DNA from: Deferrisoma camini S3R1
GTDB taxonomy: Bacteria > Desulfobacterota > Deferrisomatia > Deferrisomatales > Deferrisomataceae
Assembly (NCBI RefSeq): GCF_000526155.1
Contig: NZ_JAFN01000001.1
Span: forward strand, 686,501 to 750,500
Reading direction: 5' to 3'
Length of the DNA stretch: 64,000 bases
How positions within the stretch are numbered: position 1 is the first letter of the stretch; every line of letters starts with the position of its first letter. Below the pieces are notes generated by a model that worked only from the letters and a program-made list of their open reading frames with translations, ran no database searches and was not told the DNA's origin. A program made the translations under genes and the position numbers. Shown here in pieces: positions 39,448 to 47,829 of this stretch.

Positions 39448-39476
39448 TTGCCGGGCCGAAGGGGCTGTGGTATAAG
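39448..39476 (+). promoter_or_regulatory. Putative sigma-70 promoter for the amino-acid ABC unit
   Basis: TTGCCG at 39448-39453, 17 bases, TATAAG at 39471-39476, in the divergent gap between the exporter and the zinc-ribbon gene. Confidence 0.55.
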
Positions 39477-39532
39477 CGGCTTCCCTTTTATCAAATCTGG
39501 TTTCGCGACGCCACAACGGTCGAGGTGTTGCC

Positions 39533-39688
39533 ATGGAGCGCGGGGAGAAGGAACCGGTCCAGGTCGTGTGCCCCCGGTGCCGGTTCACCCAGATCATCTA
39601 CCTCCCGGTCGAGGACCTGCCCCAGTGCCCGGAGTGCGGCACCCGGATGGTGATCGAGGAGCTCCTCGACGAAGGCAAGTCCTACTGA
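39533..39688 (+). CDS. 51-aa zinc-ribbon protein
   Basis: The ATG at 39533 starts a 51-residue frame with C13-x2-C16 and C32-x2-C35 (VVCPRCRF and QCPECGTRM), a rubredoxin-like zinc ribbon, and an acidic tail. A GAGG lies about seven bases upstream (39522-39525). It lies between a good promoter and the substrate-binding gene, with 50 bases to the latter, so it is very likely the first gene of that operon. It may be a small regulator or assembly factor; function unknown. The tight Cys spacing supports it as real. Confidence 0.75.
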   Translation: MERGEKEPVQVVCPRCRFTQIIYLPVEDLPQCPECGTRMVIEELLDEGKSY

Positions 39689-39738
39689 CCCCGCCGGAGA
39701 GCCTTCCCCACCCCTTCGTTCCGAAAAGGAGGTCTGCC

Positions 39739-40542
39739 ATGAAACGCATCTTCCGAACCCTTACCGTCCTGGTGGTCGCGGCGGTGGTCGCCGCTCCCCT
39801 GGCCTCGGCCGGCACCCTGGACGAGATCCTCGACCGGGGCAGCCTGCGGGTGGGCCTGGAGCCCGGGTACATGCCGTTCGAGATGACCAACCAGAAGGGC
39901 GAGATCATCGGGTTCGACGTGGACATCGCCAAGCGCATGGCCAAGGCCATGGGCGTGAAGCTCGAGATCGTGAGCACCGCGTGGGACGGCATCATCCCGG
40001 CCCTGCTCACCAAGAAGTTCGACATCATCATGAGCGGCATGACCTTGACCCAGGAGCGCAACCTTCGGATCAACTTCGCCGACCCGTACATCGTGGTGGG
40101 TCAGACGATCCTGCTGCGCAAGGAGCTCGCGGGCAAGGTGAAGTCCTACAAGGACCTGAACGATCCCAAGTACAAGGTGGTCTCGAAGCTGGGCACCACG
40201 GGCGAGCAGGCCGTGAAGCGAATGATCCCCAAGGCGGAGTACATCTCGTTCGAGACCGAGCAGGAGGGCGTGATGGAGGTGGTCAACGGCAAGGCCGACG
40301 CCTTCGTGTACGACTCGCCCTACTGCGCCGTGGCCAACGCCCAGAAGGGCGAGGGCAAGCTGGTGTTCCTGGACAAGCCGTTCACCTACGAGCCCCTGGC
40401 CTGGGGCGTGCGCAAGGGCGACTACGACTTCGTGAACTGGCTCAACAACTTCCTGCGCCAGATCAAGAACGACGGCACCTACGACCGGATCTACCGGAAG
40501 TGGTTCAAGAGCGACGCCTGGCTCAAAGAGCTGCAAAAGTAG
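39739..40542 (+). CDS. Polar amino-acid ABC transporter substrate-binding protein
   Basis: 267 residues from ATG 39739 with AAAAGGAGG upstream; a longer upstream frame is spurious. The signal peptide is cleaved near ASA-GT (residue ~25). SBP_bac_3 signatures: LRVGLEPGYMPFEM, IGFDVDIAKRMAKAMGVKLE, RNLRINFADPYIVVGQT, and a periplasmic-lobe GTTGEQAV. It binds a polar amino acid (GlnH/ArtJ-like). A 19-bp hairpin separates it from the permease gene. Confidence 0.93.
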   Translation: MKRIFRTLTVLVVAAVVAAPLASAGTLDEILDRGSLRVGLEPGYMPFEMTNQKGEIIGFDVDIAKRMAKAMGVKLEIVSTAWDGIIPALLTKKFDIIMSGMTLTQERNLRINFADPYIVVGQTILLRKELAGKVKSYKDLNDPKYKVVSKLGTTGEQAVKRMIPKAEYISFETEQEGVMEVVNGKADAFVYDSPYCAVANAQKGEGKLVFLDKPFTYEPLAWGVRKGDYDFVNWLNNFLRQIKNDGTYDRIYRKWFKSDAWLKELQK

Positions 40543-40582
40543 GTGTTGGAAGGGCCCCGGCACGCCGGGGCCCTTCCAACAC
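40543..40582 (+). terminator. Perfect 19-nt-arm hairpin after the binding-protein gene
   Basis: Bases 40543-40561 and 40564-40582 are exact inverted complements (arms start GTGTTGGAAGGG) with a tiny CACG-type loop. It begins at the base after the stop. There is no T run, so it may be a partial terminator or an mRNA-stabilising structure that raises binding-protein levels over the permease. Confidence 0.7.
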
Positions 40583-40900
40583 TTCGGTCGTTGGTCGTCG
40601 GTCGAGAGCTCGCCCTGACATCGGAGCCGGCAGGCATGGGGGCTGTTGGAGCGCCGCGTGCGCCCGGAAACGGCACCACGACGCGGGGGAGAGGGATTTA
40701 GGCTCCCAGCCCCGTTTCATCGGCCACAGATTCACACAGATGAACACAGATGTGGGAAAAGCGGGGGGTCCAGCACCGGTGGAATGGGGCGCCTGCATCC
40801 CAGAATCCGTGGAAATCTGTGTTCATCTGTGGCCCCCATCCTCTGAGTTTCTAGCTTCCCAGCAGGCCGAAGGCCCAACGTTCCTGCAAGGTGAGAGACG
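40583..40900. repeat. Repeat gap with a 10-bp-period palindromic element
   Basis: At 40581-40630 is the reverse complement of the CCGGCTCC...CGACCGACGACC...GAAGT unit found before era and the MshEN gene. Element C at 40734-40833 (CCACAGATTC, ACACAGATGA, ACACAGATGT arms and complementary CTGTG arms) has a middle homologous to element H at 56672-56781. TAGC/CAGC octamers and GGCC-GAA-GGCCC follow at about 40850-40877. Confidence 0.8.
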
Positions 40901-41860
40901 GTGAAGCAAAAGACCCCCACGTGGCCCTGGAACCTCCTGCTGGGGCTGATCCTCCTGACCGTGGCCGGCGGCATCTGGTGGGCCACGAAACGGGTGGACT
41001 ACACCTGGCGCTGGAACCGGGTGCCCCAGTACTTCGTGTACCGGGCCGAACTGGTGGAGCACGCCCCGGCCGACGGCCGGGTCGTGGAGGTCCGCACCGA
41101 CGGCGACGACGCCGTGGTGGTGTTCGAGAGCGACACGGGCGAGCGTACCGAGATCCGGGTGGACGTCGGCACGGTGCAGGTCTCGGAGGGGGAGGACCTG
41201 TTCGAGGGCGACCCGGTGGGCGCCCGGTTCCGGTGGCGGGTGGGCCCGCTGACGAAGGGGCTGTGGACCACCCTTTGGATCTCGTTCTTCTCGGGGGTGC
41301 TGGGGCTCGTGCTGGGCCTGGTGGCCGGGCTGGCCCGGATCTCCAAGAACCCCACCCTCAGGGGGCTGGCGGTTCTCTACGTGGAACTGATCCGGGGAAC
41401 CCCGCTGCTGGTTCAGATCTTCATCTTCTACTTCTTCATCGGAACCGTGCTGAACCTCGACCGGATCGTCGCGGGAATCCTGGCCCTTGCGATCTTTGCC
41501 GGCGCCTACACCGCCGAGATCGTGCGGGCCGGGATCCAGTCGATCCCCCGGGGCCAGATGGAGGCGGCGCGGTCGCTGGGCATGACCCTGCCCCAGGCCA
41601 TGCGCTACATCATCCTGCCCCAGGCGTTCAAGCGGATCCTGCCGCCGTTGGCGGGGCAGTTCATCAGCCTGATCAAGGACTCGTCCCTGGTGTCGGTCAT
41701 CGCCATCACCGATCTCACCAAGAGCGGCCGGGAGGTGATCACCTCCACGTTCGCTACCTTCGAGATCTGGTTCACGGTGGCGGCCCTGTACCTGCTGGTC
41801 ACCTCGCTGCTGAGCCAGGTGGTCATGTGGATGGAACGGAGGCTCGCGGTCAGTGATTGA
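40901..41860 (+). CDS. Polar amino-acid ABC transporter permease with N-terminal insert
   Basis: 319 residues from GTG 40901. After TM1 (~12-28) there is a ~80-residue strand-rich periplasmic-looking insert ([35 protein letters not shown]), which is unusual for the HisM/GlnP family. The permease core starts at ~118 ([20 protein letters not shown]), with the EAA loop [20 protein letters not shown] and [28 protein letters not shown] sequence precedes the start. The ATPase gene overlaps the stop. Confidence 0.9.
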   Translation: MKQKTPTWPWNLLLGLILLTVAGGIWWATKRVDYTWRWNRVPQYFVYRAELVEHAPADGRVVEVRTDGDDAVVVFESDTGERTEIRVDVGTVQVSEGEDLFEGDPVGARFRWRVGPLTKGLWTTLWISFFSGVLGLVLGLVAGLARISKNPTLRGLAVLYVELIRGTPLLVQIFIFYFFIGTVLNLDRIVAGILALAIFAGAYTAEIVRAGIQSIPRGQMEAARSLGMTLPQAMRYIILPQAFKRILPPLAGQFISLIKDSSLVSVIAITDLTKSGREVITSTFATFEIWFTVAALYLLVTSLLSQVVMWMERRLAVSD

Positions 41861-42587
41861 GGTTCGGGATCTCGTCAAGATCTTCCACGCCCGGGGCCAC
41901 GTGGTCCGGGCCGTGGACGGGGTGAGCACCCACGTCGCCCGGGGCGAGGTGGTGGTGGTGATAGGGCCCTCGGGCTCGGGCAAGTCGACCTTTCTGCGGT
42001 GCCTGAACGGCCTGGAGACCTTCGACGAAGGCCACGTGGTGATCGACGGCATGGACCTCGCGGACAAGAAGACCGACATCAACCTGGTCCGGCGCGAGGT
42101 GGGCATGGTGTTCCAGCAGTTCAACCTGTTCCCCCACAAGACCGTGCTCGACAACATCTGCCTGGCCCAGGAGGTGGTGCGGAAGCGCTCGCGGCAGGAG
42201 GCCGAGGCCAAGGCCCGGCAGCTCCTCGCCAAGGTGGGCATCGCGGAGAAGGAGTCGGAGTACCCCTCGCGTCTGTCCGGCGGGCAGCAGCAACGGGTGG
42301 CCATCGCCCGGGCCCTGGCCATGGACCCCAAGGTGATGCTGTTCGACGAGCCCACCAGCGCCCTGGACCCGGAGATGGTGGGCGAGGTGCTTGACGTCAT
42401 GAAGCAGCTGGCCCGCGAGGGCATGACCATGGTGGTGGTCACCCACGAGATGGGCTTCGCCCGCGAGGTGGCCGACCGGGTGCTGTTCATGGACGAGGGC
42501 AAGATCGTGGAAGAGGGCCCGCCGGACAAGCTGTTCTCCTCCCCCGAGCACGACCGCACGAAACTGTTCCTGAGCCAGGTGTTGTGA
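41853..42587 (+). CDS. Polar amino-acid ABC transporter ATPase (GlnQ type)
   Basis: 244 residues from GTG 41853, overlapping the permease by eight bases. Walker [20 protein letters not shown]-loop [16 protein letters not shown], signature [15 protein letters not shown], Walker [16 protein letters not shown]-loop [11 protein letters not shown]. It completes the binding protein-permease-ATPase set; a homodimeric permease is implied by the single permease gene. Confidence 0.95.
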   Translation: MIEVRDLVKIFHARGHVVRAVDGVSTHVARGEVVVVIGPSGSGKSTFLRCLNGLETFDEGHVVIDGMDLADKKTDINLVRREVGMVFQQFNLFPHKTVLDNICLAQEVVRKRSRQEAEAKARQLLAKVGIAEKESEYPSRLSGGQQQRVAIARALAMDPKVMLFDEPTSALDPEMVGEVLDVMKQLAREGMTMVVVTHEMGFAREVADRVLFMDEGKIVEEGPPDKLFSSPEHDRTKLFLSQVL

Positions 42588-43003
42588 AGGCTGGAAGGCT
42601 AGAAGGCTGGAAGCCACAGATTTACACAGATTGGCACGGATTTTGGGTGGAGACGAGATCCGTACCTGTGTTCATCCGTGTAGATCCGTGGCGAATGGTT
42701 TCTAAGACTGGGCAGCTAGGCGGCTGGGCGGCGAGCCGGCACGACGAACGACCCGAGGCCTTTCCCAACGATTCACGATTTACGATTCACGACAGTACTT
42801 CGATGACGCGTGACGGCTTTGCCGCCCCGACGTCCCAGCGTAAGGATTTTAGCCACAGATTTACACAGATTTACACGGATTCTTGGGTGGAGACGAGATC
42901 CGTATCTGTGTTCATCTGTGTGGATCTGTGGCCGATTGATTCTCCTCCCTGCCAGTGATCTCCTCAGGTGCCGGATTCGCTGCTTTCCGGTAGAATCCCC
43001 TGT
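42588..43003. repeat. Repeat region with two reverse-oriented 10-bp-period elements
   Basis: AGGCTGGA/AGGCTAGA octamers follow the stop. Elements D (42614-42692) and E (42853-42933) share the spacer TTGGGTGGAGACGAGATCCG, the reverse complement of the spacer of elements A and B. ACGACGA/ACGACCC lies at 42741-42754 and CGATTCA, CGATTTA, CGATTCA at 42769-42789. TAGAAT at 42991-42996 could be a -10 for the next gene, which would then be leaderless. No gene is seen. Confidence 0.82.
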
Positions 43004-43927
43004 ATGAACCGCTGCCTCCCCACACCCTCTCTTCGAGCCGGCGACACGGTGGCCCTGGTGGCGCCGGCCGGGCCCGTGGATCCCGAGCGGATCGAGGGGG
43101 CCCGCCGGCTGCTCGAGGCCCGGGGCCTGCGGGTGCACCTGCGGCCCGACGCCGGGGCCCGGCACGGCTACCTGGCCGGCGACGACGACCGCCGGTGGGC
43201 CGAGCTTTGGGACGCCCTCTCCGATCCGGAGGTGGCCGCCGTGTGGTGCCTTCGGGGCGGGTACGGCACGGTCCGGCTCCTGGCCCGCCTGGCCCGGCGA
43301 GATCCGCCCGCCCGGGCGAAGCCGGTGGTGGGCTTCTCCGACAACACCGCCCTCCTGTGGTTCGTGCGCAGCCGGTGGGGCTGGCCGGCGGTCCACGGCC
43401 CCCACCCGGACCCGGCCGATCCGGACGGGATCGACGCGGTGCTGGGGGGCCTGGGGTTCTGGGGCGAGCCGGCCCGGCCGGCGGCGAGGGGGCTGCGGCT
43501 GTGGAATCCCGGGCCGTGGCAGCCCCGGCACGGGCCGGTGGAGGGGGGGTGCCTGGCGCTCGTGGCCGCGCTCCAGGGCACGCCGTTCGCGCCCCGGTTC
43601 GGGGGGTGCATCGCGTTCCTGGAGGACGTGGCCGAGCCGGCCTACCGGATCGACCGGCTGCTGTGGCAGCTCGGCGCGGCCGGCGCGTTCGAGGGGTGCC
43701 TGGGGGTGGTGTTCGGGCGCCCCGAGACCTTCGTGCCCCAGGCAGAGGACGCGGCTGCGCTGGAGCCCCTGCTGGAGGAGTTCGCCCGGCAGGTCCCGTT
43801 TCCGGTGCTGTCGGGCCTGCCCTCCGGCCACTGCCGGCCCAACCTTCCCCTTCCCCTGGGCGCCCGAGCCCTCCTGGACCCGGCCGAGGGCCGGCTGGCC
43901 TGGATCGACCCGGCGGTGGAGCCGTGA
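43004..43927 (+). CDS. ldcA: LD-carboxypeptidase (peptidase S66)
   Basis: 307 residues. The S66 triad is visible: S112 in VVGFSDNTALLW, E207 in IAFLEDVAEPAY and H276 in GLPSGHCRPN. It removes the terminal D-Ala from the L,D-bond of the recycled murein tetrapeptide in the cytoplasm. ATG 43004 is chosen; GTG 42968 would add 12 residues. There is no Shine-Dalgarno, and TAGAAT lies only 8 bases upstream, so the mRNA may be leaderless. The stop overlaps nagZ (GTGA). Confidence 0.92.
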   Translation: MNRCLPTPSLRAGDTVALVAPAGPVDPERIEGARRLLEARGLRVHLRPDAGARHGYLAGDDDRRWAELWDALSDPEVAAVWCLRGGYGTVRLLARLARRDPPARAKPVVGFSDNTALLWFVRSRWGWPAVHGPHPDPADPDGIDAVLGGLGFWGEPARPAARGLRLWNPGPWQPRHGPVEGGCLALVAALQGTPFAPRFGGCIAFLEDVAEPAYRIDRLLWQLGAAGAFEGCLGVVFGRPETFVPQAEDAAALEPLLEEFARQVPFPVLSGLPSGHCRPNLPLPLGARALLDPAEGRLAWIDPAVEP

Positions 43928-44904
43928 TCGAGCGGCCGGGCCGGCTCCTGGTGGTGGGGTTTCCGGGGACGACGCCCCCGCCCGAGCTGTTCTCGTTCGC
44001 CCGGAGGTGGGGCCTGGCCGGGGTGATCCTGTTCTCCCGGAACGTACCCGAGGACACGGACGTGGCCCGGCTCGTGGCGGCCGTGCGCCAGGGCCTGGCC
44101 GAGGCCGACCCCGGGTCGCCGGCCCTGGTGCTGGTGGACCAGGAGGGAGGGCGGGTGGAGCGGGTCCGCCACGGCGTTCCCCGGCTGCCCGCGGCCCGGG
44201 ATCTGGCCGCCTCGCCCCTGGCCGAGCTGACGGCCGGGGTGGAGGCCCAGGCCCGGGCCCTTGCGGCCTTCGGCATCGACGTCAACCTGGCCCCGGTGTG
44301 CGACCTGCCGGCCGAGGGCGAGAGCGGGGTGATCGGCGACCGGGCGTTCGGCAGCGATCCCCGGGCCGTGGCCGCGTGCGTGCGGGCCCACGTGCGCGCC
44401 TGCCTGCGGGGCGGGGTGGCCCCGTGCGCCAAGCACTTCCCCGGCCACGGCCGGGCCCGGGCGGACAGCCACCGGCGGCTCCCCACGGTCCGGGCCGGGT
44501 GGGACGACCTGTGGGGCCGGGACCTGGTGCCGTTTCGGGCCGCGGTCGGGGACGGCGCGCCCCTGGTCATGGCCGGCCACCTGCGGTTCCCTGCCGTGGA
44601 CCTGCGGCCGGCCACCCTGTCGCCGGTTTGGATCGAAGAGGTGCTCCGGGGGCGCATGGGGTTTGCGGGCGCCGTGATCTCCGACGACATGGAGATGGGG
44701 GCCCTGGACGGGCTGGGGCCGCCCCCAGACGTGGCGGTCCGGGCCGTGGCCGCGGGGTGCGACCTGCTGATCTACGGCCGCACCCTGCGGCCCGACCTGG
44801 CCTTGGAGCCGGTGGCCGAGGCCCTTGGCCGGCGCCTCGGGCCGGAGCGGGCCGCCCAGGCGGAGCGTCGGCTCGGCCGCCTGGGGCGGGGAGGCGCGCC
44901 GTGA
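43924..44904 (+). CDS. nagZ: Beta-N-acetylhexosaminidase (GH3)
   Basis: 326 residues from GTG 43924. GH3 signatures: VDQEGGRVERVR, NLAPVCDLP, the catalytic KHFPGHGRARADSH loop with its His-Asp dyad, and ISDDMEMGAL with the nucleophile Asp. It cleaves GlcNAc from GlcNAc-anhydroMurNAc peptides in the cytoplasm during murein recycling. Stop/start overlaps on both sides (GTGA) tie it to ldcA and amgK. Confidence 0.94.
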   Translation: MIERPGRLLVVGFPGTTPPPELFSFARRWGLAGVILFSRNVPEDTDVARLVAAVRQGLAEADPGSPALVLVDQEGGRVERVRHGVPRLPAARDLAASPLAELTAGVEAQARALAAFGIDVNLAPVCDLPAEGESGVIGDRAFGSDPRAVAACVRAHVRACLRGGVAPCAKHFPGHGRARADSHRRLPTVRAGWDDLWGRDLVPFRAAVGDGAPLVMAGHLRFPAVDLRPATLSPVWIEEVLRGRMGFAGAVISDDMEMGALDGLGPPPDVAVRAVAAGCDLLIYGRTLRPDLALEPVAEALGRRLGPERAAQAERRLGRLGRGGAP

Positions 44905-45896
44905 CCCGGCCGCCGGACCCCCGGGAGCTGGCCCGGGCGTTCCCCGACCTGGGGCGGGTCGAGTCGGTGGTGCCCCTGGCCGGGGACGGGTCGAGCCGGA
45001 GGTTCTTTCGGATCCGCATGGGGCAGGGGAGCCGCGTGCTTCTGGTGGGGCCGGACCCGCGGGAGAACGCCGCCTATGTGCGGATCGGCCGGCACCTGGG
45101 GGCGCGGAGGGTGCGGGTGCCGAAGGTGCTCGGGTTCGACCCAGGCCGGGGGTGGATCCTGGTGGAGGACCTGGGCGACCGAAACCTGTTCGGGGCGCTG
45201 CGCGAGCCGGGCGCCGACCGGCTGAGGCTGTACGGGCCCGTGCTCGACCTGCTGGTGCGGATGCAGGTGGCCGGCTCGGAGGGGTTCCGGCTCGAGATCG
45301 GGTTCGCGGCCCGGCCCTACGGCGCCCGGACCATGGTGGAGGACGAGGGACTCTACTTCGCCCGGGAGTTCCTGGAGGGGGTGCTGGGCCTTCGCCCCCC
45401 GGCCGGGTTCGGGGCGGAGCTGGAGGCCCTGGCCAGCCGGGTGCCCCGGGAGGGTGGGCGGTTCTTCCTCCACCGGGACTTCCAAAGCCGCAACATCCAC
45501 CTCGTGGCCGATGGCCCGGCCGTGATCGACTTCCAGGGCGCGAGGCCCGGGCCGTTGGCGTACGACGTGGCCGCGTTGCTCCTGGATCCTTACGCCAACA
45601 ACCCCGTGAACGTGCGGGAGGCGTTGATGGCCGGGTACCTGCGCCGCCTTCGGGACGCGGGGGCCGAGCAGGCCTGGGACCCCGAGGCCTGGGCGGCCGT
45701 GGGCACGTTCCGGCTGCTCCAGGCCCTGGGGGCGTTCGCCAAGCTGGGGTGGCGCATGAAAAAGCCGGGGTTCCGGGAGCACGTGCCCGCCGCCCTGGGG
45801 CTCCTGTCGGAGCACCTGGCCCGGGTGGACGGCGTCGCCGCCCTGCGCGAGACGGTGGAGCGGGCCCGGCAGGCTTGGGCGCTCCGTTCGCGCTGA
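44901..45896 (+). CDS. amgK: Anomeric MurNAc/GlcNAc kinase (AmgK-like)
   Basis: 331 residues, APH-fold kinase from GTG 44901, overlapping nagZ. GDGSSRRFFRIRM forms the nucleotide loop; LHRDFQSRNIHL holds the catalytic Asp and AVIDFQGARPGPLAYDVAAL the metal-binding Asp. These fit AmgK (HRDFxSRN, VIDFQDA) better than antibiotic kinases. AmgK phosphorylates MurNAc and GlcNAc at C1 so that MurU can make UDP-MurNAc. The ldcA-nagZ neighbours strongly support this recycling role. The usual partner murU is not adjacent. Confidence 0.85.
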   Translation: MTRPPDPRELARAFPDLGRVESVVPLAGDGSSRRFFRIRMGQGSRVLLVGPDPRENAAYVRIGRHLGARRVRVPKVLGFDPGRGWILVEDLGDRNLFGALREPGADRLRLYGPVLDLLVRMQVAGSEGFRLEIGFAARPYGARTMVEDEGLYFAREFLEGVLGLRPPAGFGAELEALASRVPREGGRFFLHRDFQSRNIHLVADGPAVIDFQGARPGPLAYDVAALLLDPYANNPVNVREALMAGYLRRLRDAGAEQAWDPEAWAAVGTFRLLQALGAFAKLGWRMKKPGFREHVPAALGLLSEHLARVDGVAALRETVERARQAWALRSR

Positions 45897-45903
45897 GCCC
45901 GGC

Positions 45904-47796
45904 CTACAGCCCCATCCCCCCCACCCGGTACTCCAGGGCCAGCCGCCGCTGGAGCTTCTTGGCCTGCCGCAGCGACTCCAGCAGGAACCGCCGGTCCAGG
46001 TTGTTGAGCCGGTCGGGATCGATCCGGTTGTCGGGCTCCCGGCCGGCCCGCTCCTGCTCGTACTGGTGGCGGAGCCGGAGCATCTGCACGAAGAAGTGGG
46101 CGTGGATCCACGCCTCCACGTCGGGCCGGGCGAGCCGGCGGGGGCCGGCCGCGAACCGAAGGCGCTCGGCCGTGTTGCTGGTGGGCGCGCCGTGGGCCAG
46201 GCCGAGCACCCGGGCCGCGTCCACGAACAGGGCCACCCCCTGGGTCTTCAGATCCAGGGTGCCCCGATGCGGGCCCCGGCTCTCCACCACGAAGTCGCGG
46301 AAGAACCCGATGGGCGGGGTGCGGCCCAGGGCGTTGGCGGCGAGCAGGTGGAGGAACATCTCCCGCTTGGGCGCCTCGGCAGCGAGCCAGGCCCGGAGCT
46401 CCTGGCCCAGGGCCAGGTGGCCGAACAGGGGGCGCAGGTCGAAGAAGATCGTGGCGTTGAGCAGGGCCTCGGGCGACGGGGTGTCCATCCAGCGGTGGAA
46501 CCGGTCCTTCCACTCGGCCAGGCTCAGGCACCAGGCCGGGTTCGAGGCCATGACCTGGCCCTTGCACAGGGGAAACCCGCACTCGGCCAGGGCCTCGTTG
46601 GCCCGGCGGGCCAGGGGGAGCAGGCGCTCCCGCACGGCCTCGTCGGGCTCGTCCGGGGCCGCGAACACGATCCCGTTGTCCTGATCGGTGCTCAGGGTCT
46701 GCTCCATGCGGCCCTCGCTTCCCAGGGCGATCCAGCACAGGCGCACTTTCCCCAAGTCGGCCGGAGCGAACACCAGCTCCAGCACCCGGGTGGTGATCTG
46801 GTCGTTGAGGGTGGAGATCAGCCGGGTGAGCTGCTCGGCCGCCACCCCCTGGCCCAGGAGCCGGTGGGCCAGCGCCTTCACCTCCGGAGCCAGGCGGGCC
46901 AGCTCGTCCACACCGGCCGCCCTGCGGATCCGGTTTCGCAGATCGGTCAGCCGGAGCCCCTGGCGGCGGAACAGCTCCTCCTCGGACACCAGGCCCACCA
47001 CCCTCCCGCCGTCCACCACCGGGATGTGGTGGAACCCGTTGCGGGCCATCACCAGGGCGGCCTCGAACCCGTCGGCCTCGGGCCCCAGGGTGACCGGGTC
47101 CGGGGTCATCACCTCGGACACCGGCCGCGAGACGTCGCGCTGGGGCAGGGCCACCCGCCGCAGAACGTCCCGCAGGGTGAACAGCCCCCGGGGGCCGCCG
47201 TTCGGGTCCGCCACGATCACCACGCTGGAGTCCCGACGGTCCATAGCGGTCAGGGCGTGCCGGATCGGCGCGTCGGGGGGGCAGGTGGGGGGATCGGGCC
47301 GCATCAGCTCGCCCACCGGCGAGCCGAGCCCCAGGTGCGCGTCCGGCTCCGGCACCCCCGCCTCCGATCCGGAGGCGCCGAGGAACGACTCGAGCCGGCA
47401 CCGGCAGAACGCCTCGAACTCGGGGTTGCGTTCCTTGAGGGCGGAGAACTCCTCCACCGGGATCTCCAGGCACCACACGTCGGTGCGGGCCCGCCACGCG
47501 GCGCCCGAGGGCCGGTGCCCCTCCAGGGCCTCCACCGGGAAGCACTCGCCCTCCACCAGCTCGGCCACCACCCGGCCGTCCACCTCCACGGCCACGGTGC
47601 CCTCCTGGATGAACCGGAGCCGTTGGGGCACGTCGTCCGGGCCCAGGATCAGGCTGCCCTTCCGGTAGCACACCTCGCGCAGCCGGCCGGCGATCCACTG
47701 CAGGTCCGACTCCGACAGGCCGGCGAACGGCTCCTGGCGTCGGAGCCTTGCGACGAGGGCCTCGGGCATGGGGGCGTCGGGGCGGGAAGCGCTCAC
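45904..47796 (-). CDS. cNMP-binding, CBS and DUF294 nucleotidyltransferase-like protein
   Basis: 630 residues from the GTG at 47794-47796, with GGAGGACTCCC upstream on the minus strand. A cyclic-nucleotide-binding domain (~15-140, LRFIQEGTVAVEVDGRVVAELVEG) is followed by two CBS domains (~165-290). DUF294 is a GlnD-like nucleotidyltransferase fold (IALGSEGRMEQTLSTDQDNG, with the G-S and D-x-D positions). A C-terminal DUF294_C helical domain follows. Such proteins are predicted to modify signalling proteins in response to cyclic and adenine nucleotides. It follows the S41 lipoprotein gene by 33 bases and is probably cotranscribed with it. Confidence 0.92.
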   Translation of the reverse strand: MSASRPDAPMPEALVARLRRQEPFAGLSESDLQWIAGRLREVCYRKGSLILGPDDVPQRLRFIQEGTVAVEVDGRVVAELVEGECFPVEALEGHRPSGAAWRARTDVWCLEIPVEEFSALKERNPEFEAFCRCRLESFLGASGSEAGVPEPDAHLGLGSPVGELMRPDPPTCPPDAPIRHALTAMDRRDSSVVIVADPNGGPRGLFTLRDVLRRVALPQRDVSRPVSEVMTPDPVTLGPEADGFEAALVMARNGFHHIPVVDGGRVVGLVSEEELFRRQGLRLTDLRNRIRRAAGVDELARLAPEVKALAHRLLGQGVAAEQLTRLISTLNDQITTRVLELVFAPADLGKVRLCWIALGSEGRMEQTLSTDQDNGIVFAAPDEPDEAVRERLLPLARRANEALAECGFPLCKGQVMASNPAWCLSLAEWKDRFHRWMDTPSPEALLNATIFFDLRPLFGHLALGQELRAWLAAEAPKREMFLHLLAANALGRTPPIGFFRDFVVESRGPHRGTLDLKTQGVALFVDAARVLGLAHGAPTSNTAERLRFAAGPRRLARPDVEAWIHAHFFVQMLRLRHQYEQERAGREPDNRIDPDRLNNLDRRFLLESLRQAKKLQRRLALEYRVGGMGL

Positions 47797-47829
47797 GGGA
47801 GTCCTCCGGCGTGAAAGGGGGAAGAGGCG

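Noticed and set aside
39166-39738. Upstream extension of the amino-acid binding protein frame
   Set aside because: It overlaps the divergent exporter, the promoter and the zinc-ribbon gene in other frames. The signal peptide and AAAAGGAGG fix the start at 39739.
44901-45896. Aminoglycoside-resistance kinase
   Set aside because: The fold is APH, but the motifs and the ldcA-nagZ operon fit the murein-recycling kinase AmgK much better.
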